Source: Haloferax marisrubri (lineage in GTDB: Archaea > Halobacteriota > Halobacteria > Halobacteriales > Haloferacaceae). Taken from it: 64,000 bases of DNA. The DNA lies in NCBI RefSeq assembly GCF_001469875.2, contig NZ_LOPW02000010.1, positions 593,924 to 657,923 on the forward strand. The letters are read 5' to 3'. This document shows, in pieces, positions 8,405 through 15,627 of the stretch; position 1 is the stretch's first letter, and each line of letters starts with the position of its first letter. The position numbers and the translations under genes were made by a program. Below the pieces are notes generated by a model. The model was not told the origin of the DNA, searched no databases, and saw nothing but the letters and a program-made list of their open reading frames with translations.

Positions 8405-10527
8405 GCGACGAGAGTTCCGGGGAGATCGTCGCGGAGTTCTCTGTCCTAGAGGACGCGGCCGCGGTCACGGCTGATGATGAGGATTCGGTTTCGTCTTCAG
8501 TTGACAACGGCTACGAGCCCGGATCGACGGTCGAAGATGAAGCGGACGACACCAGTTTCGAACTTCCGGAGTACGTCGCCGCCTGCCGGTACTGCCAGGG
8601 GACTTTCGAGACCAAGGAAGCCGCGCTCGAACACGAATGGAACTGCGACCTGGAGCCGACCGGCGAGTGTCGCTTCTGTGGTGGCACCCATATCCGGAAA
8701 GACGTTCGTGAGGACCACTTCTACGCCTGTTCAGAAGCACAGGAACACGGGCGGAAACTGAAGCGTGGGGCTCGCGCGCGGACGATGCGCGGGCAGGACA
8801 CCACGCAGGGAGTCTCGGCTCTCCGGAAGTACCTCCTGCCCCAAGAACACGAGTTCTCCGCGTACCTGAAGTGGGATGACGCTCTCTCCGCGTACTTCGG
8901 TCTCGTCTCGCTCTACAAGATGCACGATTTCGAAGAGTACGGTCGGCTTCGGACTGGTTTCGACTACGACGGAGACGAGTGGAACATCGAGTTCGGCTAC
9001 GCGGATAACCCCGGTCTCGCTGTTCCTGACGACGACGCCGATCTCGGTCGGTACGACTGGCGGCTCGAGGACGTGCCGGAGTTCACGATCCACATCTACC
9101 CCGGCGCGTACCAGAGCTTCGGTGAAGCGAAGGCCGACAACCGGAAGCGCGCGTACTTCCGGGTCCGACCGCGGTGGCCGGGTGTCGAATCGAAGAGCGG
9201 CCAGACTATCCCGAACCCGCACGGCATTCTCGGTGTTGACGTGGAGACTCGAGGGAGCTATTTCGAGTTCACCGACTACCCGACGCTTCTCTACCAGGCG
9301 CTCGGTGAACTTCGCGAGCGGCAGACCGAATTCGGCTGGAGTTCGTTTACTGAAATCCGTCCAGAGACCTGCAGCCCGGAGAATATCCACAAGTCCTCGA
9401 ACATCACCGACGCCGAGCTATATGTGCGCGGCAAGAAGGGGGAGACGGGCGGCGTCTTCGCAATCGACGGGACACTTCATCGGCTGTCGATGATTCTCGG
9501 CCGCGAGCGGCGCGGCTACGCGAAGAGCGTCCGTGACGACCGGAAGTGCCGCGGGTACTACCACACCGCGACGATCTGCGCGATGCGCGCCGCTGAAGTC
9601 GTCGGTGGTCACGAGCTACCGAAAGAGTTCAAACACTACCACGTCCGGAACCCCGACGCTGTCGAAGGGACCGTCCTCGAGAACCCGAAGATCGGGGTCT
9701 CCTATCAGAACTCGCTGTACGACGACACGCTTCGATTCAACGACGTGGATCGACTCTACCGCGAACTTGATGAAGCGCTCCTGAACGTCCTGAACTGGTC
9801 GGATCTCCCGACGACGCCGGACCACCAGAAGTACGTCGCGGACGACTACTTCGAAGCTGACGGTGAAGCGCGGATGGTCAAGGTCATCGAGAACCAGCTT
9901 CCCCGAATCGCTCAACAACAGGACGACGAGATTCGGAAGTTCGCGGTCGCGGGGAATATGAACGAGACCGACGTGGCGCTCGTTGACGAGCTGGTGACCG
10001 ACGGCGGGAACGTCTCGCCTGCCGATCTTGCGGATCGGATCGGGAAGGACATCAGCACGGTCTACAGCGCGCTGAAGCGACTCGGTGAGCTGGTGATCCA
10101 CGAGTACGGTCACGTCGAACTGGCTTCGAAGCACATCGCCAACGGGATCGTCGAACACATCGAGTCGGCCAAGCGCACCGTCGAATGTACTCTCGAGGAG
10201 GCCGCGGCCGACATCATCCGCGCGGACACCTACGGTGAGAGCGACGATCCGTGGTCTCATTGGCTCCGCCATTGGGTCCGCAACCGGAAGGACGGCGAGT
10301 ACCGCGAGCGCCTCGAGCTGGCTCCGCAGAAGTCGCGCTCGGAGATCCGGCGGCTCATCCGGTCGGGCGTCAACGCCTGGTCGCGGGTGACCGGTGATCC
10401 GCAGGTGGAGTTCGCCCGCGAGTTCGAGATCGAGGCGACCGCGCTCGATACGTCGAAGCGGGTCGTCTTCCAGCTCCACGAACTGAAGAGTCTCTTCGGT
10501 TCGAACGTGGTCAAACTCGCCAGATAG
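8401..10527 (+). CDS. Large zinc-finger and winged-helix protein, candidate replication protein of the element
   Basis: A 708-residue protein starting at GTG 8401 in a four-base overlap with the previous stop. After an acidic disordered start come two C2HC-type zinc fingers: C62, C65, H78, C82 and C90, C93, H106, C110. A large central domain of unknown fold follows (about 130-500), then a winged-helix module near residues 521-580 (NVSPADLADRIGKDISTVYS as the recognition region) and a helical C-terminal part rich in Arg and Trp. I do not recognise an enzymatic motif. Long proteins of this kind recur on haloarchaeal plasmids and proviruses (DUF7845-like, from memory). Its size, DNA-binding modules and position just upstream of hairpins and AT-rich repeats suggest replication initiation, which is inference. 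Confidence 0.6.
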   Translation: MSDESSGEIVAEFSVLEDAAAVTADDEDSVSSSVDNGYEPGSTVEDEADDTSFELPEYVAACRYCQGTFETKEAALEHEWNCDLEPTGECRFCGGTHIRKDVREDHFYACSEAQEHGRKLKRGARARTMRGQDTTQGVSALRKYLLPQEHEFSAYLKWDDALSAYFGLVSLYKMHDFEEYGRLRTGFDYDGDEWNIEFGYADNPGLAVPDDDADLGRYDWRLEDVPEFTIHIYPGAYQSFGEAKADNRKRAYFRVRPRWPGVESKSGQTIPNPHGILGVDVETRGSYFEFTDYPTLLYQALGELRERQTEFGWSSFTEIRPETCSPENIHKSSNITDAELYVRGKKGETGGVFAIDGTLHRLSMILGRERRGYAKSVRDDRKCRGYYHTATICAMRAAEVVGGHELPKEFKHYHVRNPDAVEGTVLENPKIGVSYQNSLYDDTLRFNDVDRLYRELDEALLNVLNWSDLPTTPDHQKYVADDYFEADGEARMVKVIENQLPRIAQQQDDEIRKFAVAGNMNETDVALVDELVTDGGNVSPADLADRIGKDISTVYSALKRLGELVIHEYGHVELASKHIANGIVEHIESAKRTVECTLEEAAADIIRADTYGESDDPWSHWLRHWVRNRKDGEYRERLELAPQKSRSEIRRLIRSGVNAWSRVTGDPQVEFAREFEIEATALDTSKRVVFQLHELKSLFGSNVVKLAR

Positions 10528-10661
10528 CGCACGACTGCTGAGTGGCGACACTATCCTTCTGGTGAGAAAGCGGCTTCTTTTGCAGCGTTTTCAGGGGTGT
10601 AGCGGGCGAATTTTCTCGTATATCGATTCGACCGGATAGCGACCGCGACCGCGGGCACTCC

Positions 10662-10685
10662 GAATTCGGGGGTGTCCCCGAATTC
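10662..10685. repeat. Perfect inverted repeat, hairpin 1
   Basis: Ten-base arms GAATTCGGGG and CCCCGAATTC around a GTGT loop. It is the first of four consecutive hairpins downstream of the 708-residue protein. Confidence 0.85.
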
Positions 10686-10695
10686 TCCGTTAGAT

Positions 10696-10715
10696 GTGTG
10701 GCTAAAGAGCCACAC
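10696..10715. repeat. Perfect inverted repeat, hairpin 2
   Basis: Eight-base arms GTGTGGCT and AGCCACAC around AAAG, starting 10 bases after hairpin 1. Confidence 0.85.
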
Positions 10716-10729
10716 CTACAGATTACTTC

Positions 10730-10746
10730 AGCCACCTTCGGTGGCT
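10730..10746. repeat. Perfect inverted repeat, hairpin 3
   Basis: Seven-base arms AGCCACC and GGTGGCT around TTC. Confidence 0.8.
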
Positions 10747-10773
10747 TCAGATGAAACAGATGAAATGGGGGTC

Positions 10774-10794
10774 GCCGCGCCTACTCGGCGCGGC
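10774..10794. repeat. Perfect inverted repeat, hairpin 4
   Basis: Eight-base arms GCCGCGCC and GGCGCGGC around TACTC, the most GC-rich of the four. The AT-rich tract begins just after it. Confidence 0.85.
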
Positions 10795-10898
10795 TTGCCT
10801 GCGCAAAATTTTCTCACCTAAACTGGTTTTAGCAGTCTCATTTGGCACTCCTGAATCGTTCTTTAAGTGACACGTGGATATTACTGAACATATGAAAG

Positions 10899-10981
10899 AT
10901 TAGAAAAATGATAAAAATTAGAATAGATGTCCAAATTAGATCGAATATACACGTTACATATGAACAAAATATACAAAATAT
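10899..10981. repeat. Phased AT-rich repeats (18-bp and 9-bp spacing)
   Basis: ATTAGA occurs at 10899, 10917 and 10935, each exactly 18 bases apart, though the bases between are only partly alike. A perfect tandem copy of ACAAAATAT fills 10964-10981. The 9- and 18-bp spacing and very low GC fit iterons or an unwinding element. Confidence 0.5.
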
Positions 10982-11015
10982 AGAGCGTTGGTTTACCTAT
11001 CTTATAGTTGATCAG

Positions 11016-11204
11016 CTAGATGTAGTCACCAATGTGGTTGAGGTGATGCAGCACATATCTTAGAATGCATATCCCGGACATCTGTCCATTCAATCTAATT
11101 CGCTTGACCCACAGCTGCTCTTTCAGCTCCTCGAGCACCCCAACACCCGAAATCGACTCACCACCAGGGACGACCACCACCGGAACCCCGCCAAACCGAA
11201 CCAT
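11016..11204 (-). CDS. Hypothetical small protein, doubtful
   Basis: A 62-residue frame starting with MVRFGGVPVVVVPGGESI; an in-frame start at 11300 would lengthen it to 94 residues. It has a short hydrophobic strand and a Leu-rich helix (VLEELKEQLW), no cysteines and no recognised domain. It lies in the AT-rich core of the element, divergent from the AbrB-like gene. Codon use is mixed and a promoter is unclear. It could be a decayed gene rather than a working one. Confidence 0.3.
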   Translation of the reverse strand: MVRFGGVPVVVVPGGESISGVGVLEELKEQLWVKRIRLNGQMSGICILRYVLHHLNHIGDYI

Positions 11205-11371
11205 ATAGTAAGTAATTATACGCCGCCAGGGGGGGTGTGTGGTGGTGGCAGTTTCTCGAAGTGTACGCTGTCTAGCAATTTTACGTTCGACACCGACCAC
11301 GGCCTGTATTCGTAATGGGTGACTTAGGAGATAGAACTAAGTAGGGTTGGGTGGCCGGTGAGGTGTCAGCA

Positions 11372-11599
11372 ATGGTATTCCGAAAGCTCCGAAACCACGA
11401 CGGCACCCCGCTTGTTGCACTCGACCGCGACGATCTCGTCCTCGACGGCGTCATCGTTGCCGATGAAGACGAACGTGAAGAACAGAGCATGCACGTCCAA
11501 CGACTCGGCAAAGGCGTCTACGTCGTTCGGCCGGTGCCGGAGGACGGCCCGATCCAACCGCTTCACGAGACCGAGCTGCTGCAGGGGCTGGTAAAGTAG
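11372..11599 (+). CDS. AbrB/SpoVT-like small protein
   Basis: A 75-residue acidic protein. The opening FRKLRNHDGTPLVALDRDDLVLDGVI follows the swapped-hairpin AbrB pattern: a strand, a turn with Gly, a strand, then D-D-L-x-L-D-G-V. A beta-rich tail, GKGVYVVRPV, follows. Haloarchaeal mobile elements often carry such proteins as DNA-binding regulators or antitoxins; no toxin partner is adjacent. The ATG at 11372 is preferred over the GTG at 11351 because the conserved pattern starts just after it. It precedes the protease gene by about 105 bases and could control it, though that is only a positional guess. Confidence 0.5.
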   Translation: MVFRKLRNHDGTPLVALDRDDLVLDGVIVADEDEREEQSMHVQRLGKGVYVVRPVPEDGPIQPLHETELLQGLVK

Positions 11600-11704
11600 A
11601 GATCGCACCATGGGAAATGTGTAGCACTCGAAATCGCAGGTAGTGGCAGGATGAACGGGGAATGATTTTAGTCGTATTCTGCGAATTTGTAGATTCGAAA
11701 ACAG

Positions 11705-12517
11705 ATGGGCGATTCATCAAACAGTTGGTACCAGTCTACTGTCACCCCAATCTACCAGACAGTCACTCGCATTAGGTTTCCTCACGAGGAAGGGCATGCT
11801 ACTGGTTTTTTCTATAATTCAGAGGAGAATACGTACTTAGTAACGAATAGACATGTTGTCGAGAGGGAGTCTGGTGAAGAGGAACTAGAATCGATACGGA
11901 TATTCACCCGTTTGGCGGGCGACTTGGGGAATAGAGAGTTTCACGATATTTCTCTCATAGCTGGAAAAAATGAAGACTGGTACACACACCCGCAGAATAA
12001 TGTTGACATTGCTGTAATACCTCTTGATTTTGATTTGGGCTCGATAAACCCAAGTATCGGAATAAGTGACGAACAATCTATTGAGACAGGGAGTCGGGCA
12101 TTCAATTCCGATTCGATTCTGTCAGACAAGGACCGAGTCCGTGCAGGAGATAGAACGCAGATTGTGGGATATCCGGGACAATACATTGACCAGATGTATG
12201 ATTTCCCGGTAACCCGAAATGCAATTGCATCAACTCAATACGGACTACCGTACAATGGATTGCCAGCTTTCTTAACGGACGCTCGGATGCACCCGGGTAC
12301 AAGTGGAAGTCCCGTTTTAGCGGGACCGGTCACACTAATAATTCACGAGGGAGTGAATCTGTCTGGAGCTGCGTATAGACTACTTGGCGTCCATTCGGCG
12401 ACTCTCCAGCAAGCAACTTCAGAAGGAGAAGGTAGGTGGTTAGATCTGAATACTGCGTGGTATGCAGAACTTATCGAGGAGATCATCCAACGGATTGAGT
12501 CAGGAGATTCTAGCTAA
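11705..12517 (+). CDS. Trypsin-like serine protease in the integrated element
   Basis: A 270-residue protein with the three catalytic residues of the chymotrypsin fold in the right order and context: His50 in YLVTNRHVVE, Asp101 in NNVDIAVIPLD and Ser200 in MHPGTSGSPVLAG. A GFFYN strand precedes the His motif, as in HtrA-like and viral-type proteases. There is no signal peptide, transmembrane segment or PDZ domain, so it is probably cytoplasmic. The gene is much AT-richer than the chromosome and uses codons such as ATA and AGA freely, pointing to recent transfer. It faces a divergently encoded winged-helix plus membrane-protein pair. Cytoplasmic trypsin-like proteases on mobile DNA are often part of defence or cell-suicide systems, so that is a plausible role, unproven here. 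Confidence 0.85.
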   Translation: MGDSSNSWYQSTVTPIYQTVTRIRFPHEEGHATGFFYNSEENTYLVTNRHVVERESGEEELESIRIFTRLAGDLGNREFHDISLIAGKNEDWYTHPQNNVDIAVIPLDFDLGSINPSIGISDEQSIETGSRAFNSDSILSDKDRVRAGDRTQIVGYPGQYIDQMYDFPVTRNAIASTQYGLPYNGLPAFLTDARMHPGTSGSPVLAGPVTLIIHEGVNLSGAAYRLLGVHSATLQQATSEGEGRWLDLNTAWYAELIEEIIQRIESGDSS

Positions 12518-12546
12518 AAGGGGTTATAGGACACAACCCCCAGGGG

Positions 12547-12615
12547 TCAGGTGCGAATGTATACGTCGTCCTCGATGTATGCATTTTCAACGTCGGCAAC
12601 TTCGAGGACGTGCAT
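12547..12615 (-). CDS. Possible 22-residue micro-ORF or gene remnant
   Basis: A frame reading MHVLEVADVENAYIEDDVYI plus two residues, ending in TGA. The composition is very protein-like (acidic, patterned strands), unlike random AT-rich sequence. It may be the tail of a decayed gene or a small protein. A TATA-like stretch (ctttttatactcc on the minus strand, near 12670-12682) lies about 60 bases upstream. No function can be given. Confidence 0.25.
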   Translation of the reverse strand: MHVLEVADVENAYIEDDVYIRT

Positions 12616-12702
12616 AGATTCGGGGTGATTCGACTAGGAGACTGGGACGGTCGCGATCACGGGTCACCGGAGTATAAAAAGAACCAATGTTCGTTCACTC
12701 GA

Positions 12703-12716
12703 GATTCACGTGAATC
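12703..12716. repeat. 14-bp perfect palindrome in the element cargo region
   Basis: GATTCACGTGAATC reads the same on both strands. It lies between the protease gene and the 3' end of the membrane-protein gene, close to a TATA-like motif at about 12672-12679. It could bind a dimeric regulator such as the winged-helix protein nearby; this is inference from symmetry only. Confidence 0.4.
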
Positions 12717-12763
12717 GTCCCCCGGTGCATACGATTGCTTATAACACAGAGAAGTAGCTTGAA

Positions 12764-13627
12764 TTAGCTGCCTCTAATGAATCCGTAGCCAGTCATAACG
12801 AAGGCACCCAAGCCCAGACTATTCCCAAGCCCGATAAATGGGTAAGACACAGCTGTAATCATCACACCGACGAACACAATTCCAATACTTCCAGAAAGAA
12901 GTCCGTTCTTGACACCGGAAATTTCCCTTTTTAGACCTTCAACCTTCGTCGGTCGGTGGGTCGGATCTAACTCAATATCCTTCGACAACTCATTAATCAC
13001 AGACCCATCCTTTGGAACGATTCCGGCGGAAACATATTCCACAAACTGACTGAACGAGTTGTTTAGCACCTGCTCTTGATCTCGAGCGGTCTCAAACCGG
13101 TCAATGTATTGTATGATCTCTTTTCGTAAATCGTAGGGAATCTTCTCTGCATGAGGTCTAGAAAGAAGTCCTGGAACTTCGATAGAATTCCTTGCCGAGA
13201 CCAGGTGGTGTTCTATTTCCTCAACATCCAATGGGTCAGAGCGTCTGAATGAATCGAAGGCTTCCGCCAAATCATGACACGCAACAATCTCGTCATCAAG
13301 TTCTGAACCTAACAGGGCAAGTTGGAATCCGAGGCTCACTAATGCAAAAACCGATGCAAGAGAAAAGCTACCCATAGCGGCGAATAGAAACTGTCCTGTA
13401 ATCTCTCCTTCAGAAGTGTAGCCAAATCGGGAAGCGAAGTAGATTATGATCCCCGTGGCAATTATAAGGCCGTATGCAAACCAATCTGCCCACTTTTTAA
13501 ATTGCTTTCTCTGACGGTACCGTGTTACCGCTGATTCGTCCAGGTTGTATGACCTAATTAGACCATTAACGTAGTTTATTGATCGAAATGTTTCTTTCAA
13601 TTGACCAGCTTGGTTTTCCCCGGGCAT
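12764..13627 (-). CDS. Four-TM membrane protein of the element cargo
   Basis: A 287-residue protein with two pairs of membrane helices: about 46-66 and 79-107 near the N terminus, and about 238-258 and 262-283 at the C terminus. A charged helical cytoplasmic stretch of some 130 residues lies between them (starting near SELDDEIVACHDLAEAF). No known domain is recognised. The ATG at 13627 starts one base after the stop of the winged-helix gene, so the two are one operon. A longer in-frame start at 13690 would overlap that gene and is rejected. The gene is AT-rich, like the protease gene. A membrane protein with a large soluble insert beside a regulator and a protease suggests a sensor or a membrane-acting effector, which is inference. 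Confidence 0.65.
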   Translation of the reverse strand: MPGENQAGQLKETFRSINYVNGLIRSYNLDESAVTRYRQRKQFKKWADWFAYGLIIATGIIIYFASRFGYTSEGEITGQFLFAAMGSFSLASVFALVSLGFQLALLGSELDDEIVACHDLAEAFDSFRRSDPLDVEEIEHHLVSARNSIEVPGLLSRPHAEKIPYDLRKEIIQYIDRFETARDQEQVLNNSFSQFVEYVSAGIVPKDGSVINELSKDIELDPTHRPTKVEGLKREISGVKNGLLSGSIGIVFVGVMITAVSYPFIGLGNSLGLGAFVMTGYGFIRGS

Positions 13628-13628
13628 T

Positions 13629-13865
13629 CTATGACTTTTCCAAGTATTCCTCACCGTGTGATGTGATCCACCAGCCAGGACTGCGGCCAACGCGCTTGAA
13701 ATCTACGAGACTTCGTTCTGCTAAATCATATAGCCGCTTTCGAGCACCTTCGTTCGAGAATTCGATAGAGTCTGCTACCTCGTTAGTGGTGAGAAACGGA
13801 TCCTGAGACTGAATAAATATCTCTAGTATCTCAGAGTCAGATACTGTTTCTCGTCGTCCAGCCAT
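13629..13865 (-). CDS. Winged-helix DNA-binding protein
   Basis: A 78-residue protein that is almost entirely one winged helix: SDSEILEIFIQSQDPFLTTN, then EVADSIEFSNEGARKRLYDL as helix-turn-helix, and a wing VDFKRVGRSPGWWIT. Small single-domain proteins of this kind are widespread in haloarchaeal plasmids and defence loci as local regulators. It is the first gene of a two-gene minus-strand operon with the four-TM protein. A TATA-like element (aatttatt on the minus strand, about 13889-13897) sits about 26 bases upstream, fitting a leaderless start at 13865. Confidence 0.75.
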   Translation of the reverse strand: MAGRRETVSDSEILEIFIQSQDPFLTTNEVADSIEFSNEGARKRLYDLAERSLVDFKRVGRSPGWWITSHGEEYLEKS

Positions 13866-14288
13866 GTTTCAATGTCTGTACTCAAGAGAATAAATTCCCC
13901 GGAGAGATGGTTGTTATTGACAAACCAGTCATCCATAACAAACCAGTTCTGTCGAAACAACTAATACAATGGTGTCCTTCAAAAGTTCTGACGGAAGCAC
14001 CTTCACGAACCTATCGCTCTCCGATAGGTTCTGCAGAAGCGGACCTCGCTGGTAGGACAGCAGGCCCGCGCGGGCTTCCGTGACCAGACCACGAAAGCCA
14101 TGTTCGACTCACTTCCGCGGGCTCTTGAACCCCGCGCACGAGCGCACGCACAGTCGCCAAAGAACCGTTTAGTTTCACTCGTAGAAACGCCCGATTCCGG
14201 GGGTACGTCCGGCCAATTCGTTCACTTTCACTTTCACTCCCCGTACGAGCGGGCGTATTATTACAAAACGGGTGGCCGCCCAACTGTG
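13866..14288. other. Gene-free stretch between cargo operon and integrase module
   Basis: The left part carries the minus-strand promoter of the winged-helix gene in AT-rich sequence. From about 13990 the sequence turns GC-rich. A perfect hairpin, arms GAACCTATCG and CGATAGGTTC, lies at 14007-14031, and a self-complementary GCCCGCGCGGGC at about 14071-14082. The abrupt change in composition near 13990 may mark a boundary between cargo and the integrase module. An open plus-strand frame running from 14100 into the next gene has no convincing conserved part before 14289. Confidence 0.4.
14007..14031. repeat. Perfect 10-bp inverted repeat at the cargo/integrase boundary
   Basis: Arms GAACCTATCG (14007-14016) and CGATAGGTTC (14022-14031) around CTCTC. 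It is not followed by a T-run in either direction, so a terminator is unlikely. It may be an excisionase or integrase arm site, or structured RNA. Confidence 0.5.
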
Positions 14289-14540
14289 ATGACGACTACG
14301 CAGGTCATTTGCGATGAGAACCGGACGGACCGATGGCAGTTCGTATGTCCGCGAGAACACCGAACGTGGGAAGCGGCGGAAGACCACTTCTGGTGCCAAC
14401 GGTGCGCGTCCACTCAGGACGTTGACGGCCGGTTCCATCAACTCCGCGATAAGGTGAGTGGTGAGCGACTTTCTCGTGAGGAAGTCGTACTCCAGAGTAA
14501 CTGTGACGACGACCTCGAGCAGCTGGAGGTGGCAGAATGA
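14289..14540 (+). CDS. Small zinc-binding protein coupled to the integrase
   Basis: An 83-residue protein with a treble-cleft-like cysteine/histidine cluster: FVCPREHRTWEAAEDHFWCQ followed by RCAS. This suggests one zinc site formed by the first Cys, one or more His and the CxxC pair. The last four bases overlap the integrase start (ATGA), so the two proteins are made together. Small zinc proteins directly before the integrase are frequent in haloarchaeal integrative elements and may help excision, an inference from position. The ATG at 14289 is chosen because residues upstream in the frame are Pro/Ser/Arg-rich and unlike coding sequence. Confidence 0.6.
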   Translation: MTTTQVICDENRTDRWQFVCPREHRTWEAAEDHFWCQRCASTQDVDGRFHQLRDKVSGERLSREEVVLQSNCDDDLEQLEVAE

Positions 14541-15568
14541 GCGACGATCTCGATCCGATCACGCCCGAGGCGGGACTGTCCTACTACCTCGATGCGAGAC
14601 GGTACGATGTTCGTCCGACGACGCTCCAGAGCCACCGGGCGCGGCTGCAATCGTTCATCGACTGGCTCGATTCTCAGGGGATTCACAACATGAACGATGT
14701 GGACCTTCGGACGGTTCACGCGTACCAGGTCTACAAGCGCGAGGACAACGGTGAGAACGAACCCTGCAACGCGGTCACGATGCAGGGTCAGATCTCGACG
14801 CTTCGCCGGTTCCTCGATCACCTGAGCGATATCGATGCGGTTCCTGAATCGCTCTCCGAGCGGATTCGCCTGCCGAAGATCGAGCCGGGCGAGGACGTGG
14901 ATGAGGAGTTCCTCGATTCCGGTCGGGCGAAGGCAATTCTCGAGTATATGAACCGCTTCGAGTACGCGACGCCCCACCACGTTGCTATCCTACTGTTCTG
15001 GCGTACGTCCGCGCGTCGTGGTGACCTCCACGCGCTCGATCTGAAGGATTTCGATAAGGACGAGAATGCGCTGTCGTTCGTCCACCGTCCGGAGACTGAG
15101 ACTCGTCTGAAGAACGGGTACAAGGGCGAACGCGATGTTTCGATTCAGCCGGATGTCGCGCGCGTCATCGAGGATTACATCCGGGCGAATCGGCACTCGG
15201 TGCAGGATGACCACGGCCGTTTCCCGCTGTTTACTACGACGTTGGGACGGGCGTCTCTCGGGACGATCCAGCAATGGGCGTACAGATGGACGCGCCCGTG
15301 CGTGATCGGTGAGGGATGTCCGCACGACCGCGATCCTTCGACGTGCGAGAACACGGATATCTCGCAGGCGTCCGGCTGCCCCTCGAGCATGGGTCCGCAC
15401 GCGATTCGGAAGGGTTCGATCACGGCGTTCCGTGATGCGGGGACGCCGCGCGAGGTTGTGAGCGAACGCGGCGATGTTTCTGAGGAGGTTCTGGAGAAGC
15501 ACTACGACAAGGCGAACGCGCGTGACCGGATGCGTCGTCGTCGTGAGTTTATTCCGGAGGAGATCTGA
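14537..15568 (+). CDS. Tyrosine recombinase (integrase) of the tRNA-Ile element
   Basis: A 343-residue phage/XerC-type site-specific recombinase. The N-terminal core-binding domain includes TTLQSHRARLQSFIDWLDSQ. In the catalytic domain the first Arg lies in WRTSARRGDLHALDL (near 157), the HxxR box is GPHAIRKGSI (near 290), and the nucleophile Tyr is in EKHYDKANARDRM (near 321). The gene is intact and sits beside attR, so integration does not split it as in SSV-type viruses. Expected function is recombination between the element circle and tRNA-Ile through the 13-bp core. It is translationally coupled to the small zinc protein before it. Confidence 0.93.
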   Translation: MSDDLDPITPEAGLSYYLDARRYDVRPTTLQSHRARLQSFIDWLDSQGIHNMNDVDLRTVHAYQVYKREDNGENEPCNAVTMQGQISTLRRFLDHLSDIDAVPESLSERIRLPKIEPGEDVDEEFLDSGRAKAILEYMNRFEYATPHHVAILLFWRTSARRGDLHALDLKDFDKDENALSFVHRPETETRLKNGYKGERDVSIQPDVARVIEDYIRANRHSVQDDHGRFPLFTTTLGRASLGTIQQWAYRWTRPCVIGEGCPHDRDPSTCENTDISQASGCPSSMGPHAIRKGSITAFRDAGTPREVVSERGDVSEEVLEKHYDKANARDRMRRRREFIPEEI

Positions 15569-15627
15569 GATGTTCGCTACCTCGTACACCGTAGCTAGCC
15601 CTCAGGAAAAAGTCCACTTTGGAGTAC

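Larger units (their letters stand above)
10528..11015. other. Gene-free region with hairpins and AT-rich repeats, candidate replication origin
   Basis: No credible gene lies here; an open frame on the minus strand at 10511-10735 has a composition unlike its neighbours. The first part holds four perfect inverted repeats in a row (10662-10685, 10696-10715, 10730-10746, 10774-10794). The second part, from about 10800, is sharply AT-rich and carries three ATTAGA hexamers exactly 18 bases apart (10899, 10917, 10935) and a perfect 9-bp tandem repeat, ACAAAATAT twice, at 10964-10981. Hairpins next to a phased AT-rich tract downstream of a putative initiator gene are what a plasmid origin would look like. 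Promoter and transcript-end functions are alternatives. Confidence 0.45.

Noticed and set aside
10511-10735. 74-residue minus-strand frame over the first hairpins
   Set aside because: It runs through perfect inverted repeats and overlaps the 3' end of the large gene, and the protein has no recognisable pattern.
10662-10794. Hairpins as ends of an IS200/IS605-type insertion sequence
   Set aside because: Four different hairpins occur, but no TnpA or TnpB gene or remnant is near, and no typical end pair encloses DNA.
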